A stretch of DNA of 64,000 nucleotides from JTS-RE37 sp963756115 (GTDB lineage: Bacteria; Bacteroidota; Bacteroidia; Flavobacteriales; Flavobacteriaceae). The stretch spans positions 434,001 through 498,000 of the forward strand of contig CAVWMN010000010.1 of assembly GCA_963756115.1 (NCBI GenBank), given 5' to 3'. This document shows, one piece after another, positions 52,064 through 61,249 of this stretch; position 1 is the stretch's first letter, and each line of letters begins with the position of its first letter. The position numbers and the translations under genes are program-made. Under the pieces are notes generated by a model, which was given only the letters and a program-made list of their open reading frames with translations, ran no database searches and was not told where the DNA came from.

Positions 52064-53665
52064 ATGGCAACCACAAAAGCATATGCAAAAACCCAATGGG
52101 ACAGCTTACACAACAACGGGCCCTTTCCCTTGAAAACCTTGTATGTTACTGAATTGGAAGGGCAGGGGAACATGTCTTCAAAAATAGACAGGTATAATGA
52201 TGCTGCAGTTGAAATACAACGACTGATCCGGGAAACGAGTGACCAGGGGCAGGGGTTCCGGGCATATGGTTCAGCCTGGTCTATGTCTAATATCGCCCAC
52301 CACCGGGACCGGATGCATTATAACGGTTTCATGAATATTAGTATGCCGGTCACAGACGGGGATATGCATGTTAATTCGCCCTATAGTGCCTCCAACCTAT
52401 TTATTTTTGAATGCGGGAACGTCATTAAAAGAATTTCGGAAGTCCTGGCCTCTCATGGCAAATCATTAAAAGCTTCCGGGGCGAGCAACGGCCAGACTAT
52501 CGCCGGATGTATCAGTACCGGGGTTCATGGGTCCGGATTGGATGCAGGTTCTGTTCAGGACTACGTGGTTGGCCTTAATATTATAACGGGACCCGGGTCC
52601 GGGGATATCATTTATCTGGAGCGGCACACCCGTCCGGCATTAAATGATGCTTTTGCGCAGAGCCTGAATTCAAAAGTCATCCGCAATGATCATTTGTTTA
52701 ATGCGGCACTGGTAGGGCTGGGATCCTTCGGGTTTGTCCACGGGGTAGTCATTGAGGCAGAAGACCGCTTCCTGTTAAAAAGATACGTCCGAAAAATAAG
52801 CAAAATCCAGGCGTTGCAACTTGCGGAAACGCTGGATTTCGCCAATTCGCCATTTACGATCCCGGGTGAGACAGATGCCAATGGCAAGGGCAACAGGCCG
52901 TATCATTATAAGGTATTTATAAATCCCTATGTCAATTCACCGGATTATATGGTGGAATTAATGTTTAAGAAACCTTACGAAACTCCATATCCCGATCCCT
53001 TTCCGGTGATTAAAACAAGCCTCTACAGGGACCTGATTCATCTTTTGATCAAGATCAGCGAGAATTTTCCGAAAAGCATCCCATGGTTTATTAAAAAACT
53101 TGAAAAGGCAATACTCCCTGAGGTTGAGGAGTCGGTTACAGGTACGCTGGCAGAAATATTCTGGGATGCCCCATATCAAGGGCCGGCCTTCGCCTGCTCC
53201 TTTGGGGTAGACCATACAGATTCACCAAGAGCATTGCAGCTGCTGGTAGACCTGGCCAGAAATGAAGGCCCCATACCGGGAATCTATGCCATGCGGTTTA
53301 TCAAAAAATCTGAAGCAACCTTATCCTTCGCCAGGTTTCCGATAACCTGCATGATCGAAATTGACGGGGTTTTATGGCAGAAGACCGGCAGTATTATGAG
53401 CCTTACGGAATTTTCCCGTAGAATGATCGAAGTGCTGAAAAACAATAACATCCCATTTACCATCCATTGGGGGAAGAATGCAGACTGGGAGTTCCCTGGA
53501 CTGGTGGAACACATGTACGGGGGGAATGTAAAAGAGTGGAAAAACTACAGAAACGCGCTGCTCTCCCATGATATGGCTCGATTATTTTCAAATGATTTCC
53601 TGGAAAGCACCGGGTTATCACATCCCGAGCTTGTTATCCCCGATAATTTAATCGTGTCGCTCTGA
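52064..53665 (+). CDS. FAD-binding oxidoreductase, D-arabinono-lactone-oxidase/cholesterol-oxidase-like
   Basis: A 533-residue flavoprotein of the vanillyl-alcohol oxidase superfamily. The FAD-binding-4 domain shows GQGFRAYGSAWSMSN and GASNGQTIAGCISTGVHGSG, where the GxHG segment binds flavin pyrophosphate. The C-terminal half has the WGKNADWEFPG segment seen in aldonolactone-type oxidases. No signal peptide is present. Substrate could be a sugar lactone, alcohol or sterol-like compound. The start at 52064 follows a small lipoprotein gene by 6 bp. Confidence 0.75.
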   Translation: MATTKAYAKTQWDSLHNNGPFPLKTLYVTELEGQGNMSSKIDRYNDAAVEIQRLIRETSDQGQGFRAYGSAWSMSNIAHHRDRMHYNGFMNISMPVTDGDMHVNSPYSASNLFIFECGNVIKRISEVLASHGKSLKASGASNGQTIAGCISTGVHGSGLDAGSVQDYVVGLNIITGPGSGDIIYLERHTRPALNDAFAQSLNSKVIRNDHLFNAALVGLGSFGFVHGVVIEAEDRFLLKRYVRKISKIQALQLAETLDFANSPFTIPGETDANGKGNRPYHYKVFINPYVNSPDYMVELMFKKPYETPYPDPFPVIKTSLYRDLIHLLIKISENFPKSIPWFIKKLEKAILPEVEESVTGTLAEIFWDAPYQGPAFACSFGVDHTDSPRALQLLVDLARNEGPIPGIYAMRFIKKSEATLSFARFPITCMIEIDGVLWQKTGSIMSLTEFSRRMIEVLKNNNIPFTIHWGKNADWEFPGLVEHMYGGNVKEWKNYRNALLSHDMARLFSNDFLESTGLSHPELVIPDNLIVSL

Positions 53666-53741
53666 ATAATTGAATAAATTGCAGGGAATGATGACATATC
53701 CATAGCAGTATGGAGATGCGGGAGGTCAATACGTTAATTTA

Positions 53742-53963
53742 ATGAATCCAAGAATGCAACCCAATAAGGAAACAGACAAGTCAAAGATAGCCCTGGAATA
53801 TGAACTGCGGCTTACCAAGGAAATCCTGGCGAGGATACTCGAACTGAACAAGGACAAGGATCTTATTGTACCTCAATCAGCGGAAATCGACAGTATTGAG
53901 GAACACTTAAAAAATGAACTGGAAAAAGATTACCCCAAATTCAGGATCAATATTAAAAAATAG
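53742..53963 (+). CDS. Small acidic-basic hypothetical protein
   Basis: A 73-residue, highly charged protein reading as two helices (LEYELRLTKEILARILELNK and IEEHLKNELEKDYPK). It has no signal peptide, membrane span or known motif. It sits 2 bp before the following membrane-protein gene, so they are likely translated together, perhaps as a pair. Function unknown. Confidence 0.55.
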   Translation: MNPRMQPNKETDKSKIALEYELRLTKEILARILELNKDKDLIVPQSAEIDSIEEHLKNELEKDYPKFRINIKK

Positions 53964-53965
53964 CG

Positions 53966-54259
53966 ATGGGCAATACATTATTAAAGGATATGGATCAGCG
54001 TCTTCACAAGGTGCGTGTTGAACGATTTACAGTGGATGAAAAAAGGGAACGAAACCGTGGGACCCTGGCGATGGTGTTTGTAATCCTCTTTTTTTGTGTG
54101 ATATTCCTTAGCTTTCTGATTGGCTATTTTACAGAGGACTTTGGCATTCAGGAATATAAAGACCTTCTTACAACAGTTTCTTCTATACTCTCCGGCCCTT
54201 TGGGATTTATCATCGGCTTTTATTTCAAGGAAAAATATACAGCAGTGGAGGATAAATAA
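53966..54259 (+). CDS. Small two-span membrane protein
   Basis: A 97-residue protein: a basic N-terminal region with a KREKNRG-like stretch, one strong helix (about residues 35-54, AMVFVILFFCVIFLSFLIGY), and a second shorter helix near GPLGFIIGFYF, ending in charged residues. No family recognised. It is co-directional and almost contiguous with the preceding small gene. Confidence 0.6.
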   Translation: MGNTLLKDMDQRLHKVRVERFTVDEKRERNRGTLAMVFVILFFCVIFLSFLIGYFTEDFGIQEYKDLLTTVSSILSGPLGFIIGFYFKEKYTAVEDK

Positions 54260-54320
54260 GGGTGTACGCTGGCACGTCTGCTGAAATGTGTTGTAAGCCT
54301 TCCGGGGATCTCTCCATAAA

Positions 54321-54346
54321 AAAAGGGCCGGTTAGCCGGCCCTTTT
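54321..54346. terminator. Bidirectional intrinsic terminator
   Basis: A perfect 11-bp stem pairs AAAAGGGCCGG (54321-54331) with CCGGCCCTTTT (54336-54346) over loop TTAG. It can end the + strand two-gene unit and the minus-strand micro-protein unit. Confidence 0.85.
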
Positions 54347-54381
54347 CTGTTACAGGATTGTTGTTTGCACCAGCTTATCGG

Positions 54382-54495
54382 CTAGTAAACATAGTTCCTG
54401 GATTCGGTCCAGCGGACCCTTTTGCTATTCCTGAAATTAGAGAATACGGAGAATCGTCTGGATTCGGTGGGTGATTGATTGATGAATGTTTTCAT
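54382..54495 (-). CDS. 37-residue micro-protein, copy A
   Basis: A minus-strand frame from ATG 54495 to TAG 54382 encodes a Ser/Arg/Phe-rich, basic micro-protein. Its core PTESRRFSVFSNFRNSKRV is shared with copy B 37 bp away, with only one change in 19 residues. Aligned without gaps the two are identical at 27 of 37 positions. Fourteen of those 27 shared residues use different synonymous codons, including AGG versus CGT and AGC versus TCG, the signature of selection on protein sequence. No family is recognised. It lies just upstream of a terminator. Confidence 0.65.
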   Translation of the reverse strand: MKTFINQSPTESRRFSVFSNFRNSKRVRWTESRNYVY

Positions 54496-54531
54496 GACTG
54501 ATGTGTTTTATTCTTGATTGACAAGATGTTA

Positions 54532-54645
54532 TTAATTGGTATAATTCCTGGCTTCGGACCAGAGGACCCGTTTCGAGTTACGGAAGTTAGAGAATGAAGA
54601 AAATCTTCTGGACTCTGTCGGGGTTGGATTGTTAAAAGTTCTCAT
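54532..54645 (-). CDS. 37-residue micro-protein, copy B
   Basis: ATG 54645 to TAA 54532 encodes the paralogue of copy A, with the same length and the core PTESRRFSSFSNFRNSKRV. The + strand frame in the same register is broken by a stop in this copy, so the minus strand is the coding one. It sits 36 bp upstream of copy A and probably shares its transcript. It has no signal peptide or membrane span; basic and aromatic residues suggest nucleic-acid, ribosome or membrane interaction, but that is speculation. Confidence 0.65.
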   Translation of the reverse strand: MRTFNNPTPTESRRFSSFSNFRNSKRVLWSEARNYTN

Positions 54646-54664
54646 ATCGATGTTGTTTTAATGT

Positions 54665-54787
54665 TTATGTTGTTTTTATGTTAAGGCTGTTAATCGTGTT
54701 TTTATATTCAGAACGCCACCCAAATCCTATGTTCAAATACGTTTTATTATTGATGGTTGCTTTTTTCTTAACCCGCTTGGTTTTCAT
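54665..54787 (-). CDS. Possible 40-residue basic micro-protein
   Basis: A minus-strand frame from ATG 54787 to TAA 54665 lies 19 bp before copy B, in line with it. It starts MKTKRVKKKATINNKTYLNI and has a Trp-Arg-Ser-Glu near the middle, vaguely like the Trp-x-Glu-x-Arg ending of the paralogous pair. No paralogue supports it, so coding is uncertain. An inverted repeat GTACTAT/ATAGTAC (54837-54857) lies 50 bp upstream and could be an operator. Otherwise 54788-55145 shows no gene. Confidence 0.3.
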   Translation of the reverse strand: MKTKRVKKKATINNKTYLNIGFGWRSEYKNTINSLNIKTT

Positions 54788-55145
54788 AATTTAACTGTTT
54801 ATATCCAATAGACGACAGCGGGTTATATTTGTTACAGTACTATGTATAAAATAGTACCGTTTTAAGTATTATTTAACATTTGTTAACCTTTGAAAGGGGG
54901 GATGGGGAGATTTTTACACTCTGTATATCAGCACATTACATCCTTTTAGTAAAGAAATAGCAGGACATTAAAATTGATCATAAAAAAAAATGGTGTTACT
55001 ACGTTTCCCATACTTGTGGATAGCGGCATAAAAATGACAGGGTGTATAAGAATGGTAAAGGCAATTTGAAGTGTGCAGGTCTTTTGTGGAATTGAGGTTG
55101 TAGGGATAAGGGCGCCGAGTACCCAGGATGCCGTCTGTGATGGTG

Positions 55146-55760
55146 TTACTCCTTCTGGAGTGTTTCCAGCAGTTGCTCATAGGTTGCAATGGTCGTAAAG
55201 AGTTTCCCGCCAATATTTACTATAGGCGTCTGTAAAGAATCTAAATTAATCCGATTTCCAAAAGACCTTGACAGTTGGTCCTTGATTTCCTGTCGTTCGC
55301 CGAGTACATGGGATGAAAATTTATATTTCCCCGCTTTCAAGGGCACCATGAGGCTGTCGCATACCGTGCATTTATCAGGCAGATAAACGGTGATGCTTTT
55401 CCGTGGATTTATTTGGATAGGCACTGATTCCTTCCTGAGTGACCGGCGTGATAAACTGTCGTTCACAACTATGTCATACGTATAGTTTGGTTGTTTTCCC
55501 CGCAGCAGCACAATGGTTTTCATATGTACTTTGGAAACGGCAGGTACCCTTATATATCGGGGCCTGGCAGCACTCTGCCGGAAATTGGTCCCGGCAATGG
55601 TAAGCAGGACATCCAAATCTTTTTCCGTTTCATTAAGGGCGTAAAATGCGAGTCGGTTTGGAATGTCTTCCGTCACTATTTTCACGGGTGCTTCCTGCGC
55701 AACCAACGGGGCTGTTGCCAGCATCCATACTACAAAAAGGATTCTCAACATCTCTTTCAA
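55146..55760 (-). CDS. Periplasmic glutaredoxin-like protein
   Basis: A 204-residue exported protein (signal peptide to about residue 22). The N-terminal half is a beta-rich domain. The C-terminal part contains CTVCDSLM, a CxxC redox pair, then TPIVNIGGKLFTT and LLETLQKE, matching the glutaredoxin/thioredoxin-fold layout with a cis-Pro before the last strand. It probably handles disulfides in the periplasm. It is located 166 bp downstream of a type IX secretion cargo gene on the same strand; a functional link is not shown. Confidence 0.7.
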   Translation of the reverse strand: MKEMLRILFVVWMLATAPLVAQEAPVKIVTEDIPNRLAFYALNETEKDLDVLLTIAGTNFRQSAARPRYIRVPAVSKVHMKTIVLLRGKQPNYTYDIVVNDSLSRRSLRKESVPIQINPRKSITVYLPDKCTVCDSLMVPLKAGKYKFSSHVLGERQEIKDQLSRSFGNRINLDSLQTPIVNIGGKLFTTIATYEQLLETLQKE

Positions 55761-55926
55761 TATTTCCTGAACTTCAAGATAAGAAATATTTTGGTGGAGG
55801 TCTTTTGGGTGAGGAATCAGGAAAAATTTATACCGGGCACTGATAACCTGTAATACGGTTACAGGCCCGGCATTTATAGCTGTAGTAAATGGAACACCAC
55901 TGGGATTCCGCTGCGTTTTATTTCAG

Positions 55927-58032
55927 TTATTCCACTGCGAATTTATACCCTTTATCATCAGCCATTAGGATGTAGACACCCGATGGCACTTTGCCAAGCT
56001 CTATGGTCAGTTCCCGTTGCTCGTCTACAGCGGTTTCCTGGAGGATGTTTCCGGAAAGATCCAGTATGCTTATATTCTTGTAGCCCTGTTGGTAAATATG
56101 GAGTGTTTTGTCCTTTACCGGATTGGGTGCTATAGTGAGGAAGACTGCATCCTCCACTAATTCCCCTGTCTCACCAGCAGCATTCGGGATAGTATCACCC
56201 TTTGTTGATGTCACCGAAGTGGAAGAAGCGGATTTACTGGCGGCACCGCCTGCGGTAAAGGAAATAGTGGTGACTGCTGTGGCACCTTTATTATCCGTAA
56301 CCTTGGCCTTTACAGCATACGTACCTGCCTTTATATTGTTTATTTTGTGGGTAGTATAGGTTGCCCCATCCGTATCCACCAGGGTATTATTTACAAATAT
56401 TTGATGTTTTGCGATACTGCCATCCGGATCGGATGACGATAATTTTACGGTTACCGTGGTCCCCGGGGCAATATTTTGCCCGTTTTTGGGAGACAGTATC
56501 GTTACCACAGGGGACTTGTTGCCGGTGCTTTTAGTGCCGCCGCCGCCGGCCGTAATTTTGACAGTATGAATAGCCCGCTGGCCATCGCTGTCTACGACCA
56601 CTGCCTTGATAGTATGGGTACCGTTGGTAATATTGCCGAATTTATAGGGAGTATACGTGCTCCCGGACGAATGCACTAGATTACCATTTACGATGATCTT
56701 GTGCCTGATAATATTGTCATCGGGATCAGAAGACTTAAGGGTTACATAAAATGAATTGCCTGCTGTAAAATTCTGACCGTCTGAAGGGCTCGTAATCGTC
56801 ACCAGAGGCGCAGAGCCTGATGCAGGGGGGTTGTTCCCAGACCCGGTAGCGGCTTTGAAAGAGATTGATTTCGCCGTGTTGGCCCCGTCATCGTCCGTAA
56901 TAATTGCCTTTACCGTATAACTTCCTGTTTTGATGTTGCTGATGGTATACGGTGAGTAATTGGATCCCTGATTACTGACCAGGTTGCCATTAAGAAAAAT
57001 CCGGTGTTTTACGATACTGCCATCGGTATCGGATGCTGATATCCTTACAGATACGTTGGTTCCCGTTTCAACCGTTGACCCTCCAGTGGGGTTTACAAAT
57101 GATAGGGAAGGAGACGTGTTGGTAGTGGGCTTGGAGGAGCCACCACATGGGTTTTCCAGTAATTTCTCGAAGTCGCTGATGGTAGACCTCTTTTCTCCAT
57201 TGTTGAAAGGGCCGCCACTGATCAGGAAATAGGACATCCCTGCATCAGAAGGGTCAAATTTCTCGTTTCCGAATGGATTACGGGTATAAATATACCTGTT
57301 GTATTCATGGCCACTCGACTTCATCCAGCTCCAGGAGCCTAAAGAAGCACTGAGTCTGGCATTCTGGTCTCCCAGTTTATCGGGTCCGTTGCAACCGCTG
57401 GCCGCTGTACAAAACCCTACAAAATAGACACCTTTGCTTTTGTATTTGTTCTCCAGGTCACTCCAGGTATGGTCTCCGGGGCAATCACTGTGCTTTTCAT
57501 TCCAGTTGGAATGGGAAATGATGGTTACATTCCCATGGCCCCTGCTTGCCTGTTCAAGGCCCCTCCATATCGTTTCCATTGGACCCCCGGCTATGATCCA
57601 AAGCGGGTTGGAAGCGGTGGATTTTTCTATCTCAGCGGCCATTTTACTGGTGGAGGCATTACCCTGATTCTCATAATCATAAAAAATACCGGAATTATAA
57701 CCAAAGCGGGAAATGGAACCGGAGGCACTGCTTCGCATGTTCTGGGAATCATCACCGGCACCGGCACCGGATCCGTCATTTTCGCTGACATTGGTGCTGC
57801 ACACATGGTTGTTATATTCCACCTGGACCACCCTGTCTTTCAGGCCGGCTGCCCACCAAAGTCCAACTGACATGGGGAGTGCAACAATATCATCATCATC
57901 GTGTACATTTCCGTCAAAGGTTAGGATGACCCTTCCACCCGGGAAATTCACCTCGGGGATGGGATTGCAGTTTTGACTGAAGAGGGAGAACGTAAAAAGG
58001 AATAATGCGAGAAAATTTAATAGTGTTTTCAT
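55927..58032 (-). CDS. Type IX-secreted multidomain protein with Ig-like repeats
   Basis: A 701-residue secreted protein, using ATG 58032 to expose the signal peptide (ending LFSQN). The first 300 residues form a domain starting with ILTFDGNVHDDDDIVALP, which resembles the Asp-rich metal site of nucleoside-hydrolase-like folds. Three Ig-like repeats of about 95 residues follow (each with a version of ITSPSDGQNF and DPDDNIIRHKI). The protein ends in a type IX secretion sorting domain (APNPVKDKTLHIYQQGYKNI, ending YKFAVE). It is thus exported and probably attached to the cell surface. The enzymatic function is unproven. Confidence 0.8.
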   Translation of the reverse strand: MKTLLNFLALFLFTFSLFSQNCNPIPEVNFPGGRVILTFDGNVHDDDDIVALPMSVGLWWAAGLKDRVVQVEYNNHVCSTNVSENDGSGAGAGDDSQNMRSSASGSISRFGYNSGIFYDYENQGNASTSKMAAEIEKSTASNPLWIIAGGPMETIWRGLEQASRGHGNVTIISHSNWNEKHSDCPGDHTWSDLENKYKSKGVYFVGFCTAASGCNGPDKLGDQNARLSASLGSWSWMKSSGHEYNRYIYTRNPFGNEKFDPSDAGMSYFLISGGPFNNGEKRSTISDFEKLLENPCGGSSKPTTNTSPSLSFVNPTGGSTVETGTNVSVRISASDTDGSIVKHRIFLNGNLVSNQGSNYSPYTISNIKTGSYTVKAIITDDDGANTAKSISFKAATGSGNNPPASGSAPLVTITSPSDGQNFTAGNSFYVTLKSSDPDDNIIRHKIIVNGNLVHSSGSTYTPYKFGNITNGTHTIKAVVVDSDGQRAIHTVKITAGGGGTKSTGNKSPVVTILSPKNGQNIAPGTTVTVKLSSSDPDGSIAKHQIFVNNTLVDTDGATYTTHKINNIKAGTYAVKAKVTDNKGATAVTTISFTAGGAASKSASSTSVTSTKGDTIPNAAGETGELVEDAVFLTIAPNPVKDKTLHIYQQGYKNISILDLSGNILQETAVDEQRELTIELGKVPSGVYILMADDKGYKFAVE

Positions 58033-58858
58033 TGAAGAAGGTTTAAAATTCATGGGGTTATTGGGGTAATGATGCTGGGGTAGCGTGTAGGCAGTGAATG
58101 TGGCAAAAGCGACAACGTGCAGGCCGGGCGTTTAAAACCGGAAGTACCGGGGAAGATCCATAGACATTTCCAACCGTATACCGGTTTTACCTGAACCTTT
58201 ACAGGAATTGCCGCTCCCGTCCTATTCCTTCTGCAACAAAGGAATCAAGGGAAGCAAAAGGACTTGATAAAAATAATAATGGAAATTTTTGGAAATTAAT
58301 CCGAACAGAGCCAATACCAAGTTAACCTTGGGTAGGCATGGGGCGATGTTGGGGAACATATAGCGTCTTTTTAAAATTAAAATATACTGACCGTCCAGGC
58401 CACCATAGTACGTACGAAAAAATAGTAGGTTTCGGTTGCGCAAGCTAGCATATATTCCTAAACATTTATGTTAAATGAAACACTTTAACATTTTAAATTG
58501 TAAGTAATTACCTACGAAACTAGCTATTTTAGCACAAAAAATCCGTCGAAAGGCCTTATTTACCGGATAAACAGCAAGTACGTAGCATGTATCCTGAACG
58601 TGTGCTTTTTAAGCTATGTAAGTTTTGGACGACGTGTGTTAAAGTATTGGTTTAAGGTCGGAAGGGGGAGGTAATTGAACATAATCAAGGATGAAAACCC
58701 CCTGAATCAATCTTTTTCAATTCACATTCCCATGGTTTTTGCCTGGCATGATGCCCTGTCCGGGTAAATCGGTTCCGTTTTTGTCTAAAATGGGCGGGAG
58801 AAGGTGGATCATAATCAATAATTTCTTATTTTTAAGAGGCTAACCAAAACAGATCATT
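58033..58858. other. Long intergenic region without recognisable gene
   Basis: This 826-bp gap is divergent between the T9SS cargo gene and the EF-G paralogue. It is AT-rich in its centre (58260-58560). It holds a small hairpin ATTCCTT/AAGGAAT (58224-58245). A 73-codon minus-strand frame (58222-58443) has a poor, low-complexity translation and is not called. It presumably carries the promoters of both flanking genes. Confidence 0.5.
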
Positions 58859-60967
58859 ATGAAAATCTACGACGACAAACATATTAAGAATGTAGTATTT
58901 GTCGGGGCTCATAATAGCGGCAAAACAACCCTGGCTGAAACCATGCTTTTTGAAGCGGGTCTTATCAACAGGCGGGGATCGGTGGAAACACGGAATACGG
59001 TATCCGACTATCACGAAATTGAATTCGAAAGGGGGGCCTCTGTGTATGCCACCCCATTGCATACGGAATGGCGCAATTACAAGATCAATATCCTGGATAC
59101 CCCCGGACTGGATGATTTTATCGGGGAGATAATATCCTCCATCCGGGTGGCTGATACCATTGTAACTGTTCTGAATGGGCAGCAGGGGGTTGAAGTAGGG
59201 ACCGAAATAATCTGGAATTATATTGATAAATACCTGAAACCCACGCTTTTTGTAGTCAACCAGATTGACCATCCCAATGCGAATTTTGAGGAAAGTTTCC
59301 AAAGTATTAAAAGCCTTGTCGGGAAAAATGCTGTAAAAATCCAGTATCCCCTCATAATGGATGGGGCTCAGTGTATTGTGGATGTTCTTAAAATGAAGAT
59401 GTATAAGTTTGGGCCTGAGGGGGGTAAACCGGAAAAACTGGCTATTCCCGAAGATCAAATGGAGGAAGCAGCATATTTGCAAAATGAACTGGTGGAAAAG
59501 GCAGCTGAGAATGACGATGCTTTGCTGGAGTTGTTTTTTGAGAAAGGAACCCTGAATGAAGATGAAATGCGCAAGGGGATAAAGGCCGGGATGCTAAACC
59601 ATGAACTTTTCCCGGTCTTCTGTATTTCAGCCCTTAAGGATATGGGATCCGGCAGGTTGATGGGCTTCATAGACAATGTGGCGCCTGCTGCGGCAGATTT
59701 GAAGCCGGAGCAAAGCGTACAGGGAACCGAGATCTCGCTAAAAAAAGAAGCACCCACCACCCTGTTCGTATTTAAAACAATATACCAGCAGAACCTGGGT
59801 CAAATTACTTTTTTTAAAGTCATTTCCGGGGAGGTAACCGCCAATACCAAATTGGTGAATTCCAGGAATGGGGAGACGGAGACACTTAACCAGCTTTTTA
59901 TAATGGATGGCAAGAACAGGGAACCTATTCCAAAATTATCCATGGGAGATATCGGGGCCACCCTGAAATTAAAATACACGGAGACCAATGACACGCTGCA
60001 TGTACCTGGGATCCCGATTGCACTTAAACCCATACTGCATCCGGAACACCGTATCAGGAAAGCCATAACCGCGGTGAATACCAAAGACGAAGAAAGATTA
60101 AGCGAAGCACTGAAAACGATACACAGTCAGGATCCCACCGTAGTTGTCAGCTTTTCACGCGAATCCAAAGAGCTGATTTTAGGATGTCAGGGAGAATTAC
60201 ATTTGGCTACGATCGATTGGACATTAAAGAATGTCTACGGGGTGGAAGCCCAGTTCCACAAACCTAAAATTGCATTTCGGGAGACCATCCGGAAGCCTTC
60301 CACAGCAAGCTACAGGCACAAAAAACAATCCGGGGGTTCCGGTCAATTTGCAGAAGTGCATTTAAAAATTGAACCCTGGGAAGAGGGGATTCCCGAGCCG
60401 GAAGGCTTTAATATCAGGGGGAAGGAAGAAATAGATTTAAAATGGGGAGGTAAACTCGTTTTTTATAACTGTATTGTGGGCGGGGTCATAGACCTGCGGT
60501 ATCTTCCGTCTATCCTGAAAGGTGTCCTAGAAGTTATGGAATCCGGCCCCCTTACCGGATCCTATATACGGGATATACGGGTACTGGTTTATGACGGCAA
60601 AATGCATTCGGTGGATTCCAATGATATTTCATTTAAGATCGCGGGAGCCCATGCCTTTAAAAAGGCATTTTTAAATGCCAGCCCCAAACTCCTTGAGCCC
60701 ACCAGGGAATTAACGGTGAAGGTACCGGAAGAAATGGTCGGTAATGTAATGACAGACCTCCAGGCCAGGAGGTCCCTTATACAGGGGATAGACAGCAGCG
60801 GCAATTACCAGATATTAAAATCCATCACACCGGAAGCAGAATTATTTGGTTTTTCGACAGACCTCAGATCGCTTACGCAGGGCAAAGCCGCTTTTAATTC
60901 GGTTTTTTCTTCCTATCAGCCGGTACCACCCAACATCCAGGATACCCTGGTGAAAGAAAAGGGATAG
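58859..60967 (+). CDS. Elongation factor G paralogue
   Basis: A 702-residue translational GTPase. G1 is GAHNSGKTT (16-24), with Thr where canonical EF-G has Ser. G3 is DTPG (80-83) and G4 is NQID (134-137) instead of the usual NKxD. Domains II to V follow, with RHKKQSGGSGQFAEV in domain IV. These deviations match the EF-G2-like group rather than the main fusA, so it may act in a specialised step such as recycling, stress or ribosome protection. It is monocistronic by position. The weak hairpin CCGCTAA/TTAGCGG (61017-61035) downstream lacks a T-tract. Confidence 0.85.
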   Translation: MKIYDDKHIKNVVFVGAHNSGKTTLAETMLFEAGLINRRGSVETRNTVSDYHEIEFERGASVYATPLHTEWRNYKINILDTPGLDDFIGEIISSIRVADTIVTVLNGQQGVEVGTEIIWNYIDKYLKPTLFVVNQIDHPNANFEESFQSIKSLVGKNAVKIQYPLIMDGAQCIVDVLKMKMYKFGPEGGKPEKLAIPEDQMEEAAYLQNELVEKAAENDDALLELFFEKGTLNEDEMRKGIKAGMLNHELFPVFCISALKDMGSGRLMGFIDNVAPAAADLKPEQSVQGTEISLKKEAPTTLFVFKTIYQQNLGQITFFKVISGEVTANTKLVNSRNGETETLNQLFIMDGKNREPIPKLSMGDIGATLKLKYTETNDTLHVPGIPIALKPILHPEHRIRKAITAVNTKDEERLSEALKTIHSQDPTVVVSFSRESKELILGCQGELHLATIDWTLKNVYGVEAQFHKPKIAFRETIRKPSTASYRHKKQSGGSGQFAEVHLKIEPWEEGIPEPEGFNIRGKEEIDLKWGGKLVFYNCIVGGVIDLRYLPSILKGVLEVMESGPLTGSYIRDIRVLVYDGKMHSVDSNDISFKIAGAHAFKKAFLNASPKLLEPTRELTVKVPEEMVGNVMTDLQARRSLIQGIDSSGNYQILKSITPEAELFGFSTDLRSLTQGKAAFNSVFSSYQPVPPNIQDTLVKEKG

Positions 60968-61249
60968 CATTTACATCGATTGCCTCCACCTGTATGGGCT
61001 GGCTAAGAGTTATATTCCGCTAACAGCATTAGCGGGTTCAACCTCCTGCAAGGTGCCCGGGATACCTTTAAAATTGGAATAGTATTAATTTCCGATCCAA
61101 AGTATTATATTTGTAAAGGATAAATGGGCCGGGCAACATGCACCACTGTCATAACCTCCCCATAAATCAATTTGGAATCGATCATTCCTTCTTCCCAACA
61201 GGTAGGTTAGGTTTCAGCAGTATGAACTCAAAAAACAGTTAATTTAAAA

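Noticed and set aside
54262..54474. 70-codon + strand ORF across the terminator and micro-protein copy A
   Set aside because: It reads through the terminator stem. The equivalent frame in copy B has a stop, and codon changes favour the minus strand.
58222..58443. 73-codon minus-strand ORF in the gap before the EF-G paralogue
   Set aside because: The translation is a low-complexity Leu/Tyr/Phe-rich product of AT-rich DNA, without a plausible domain.
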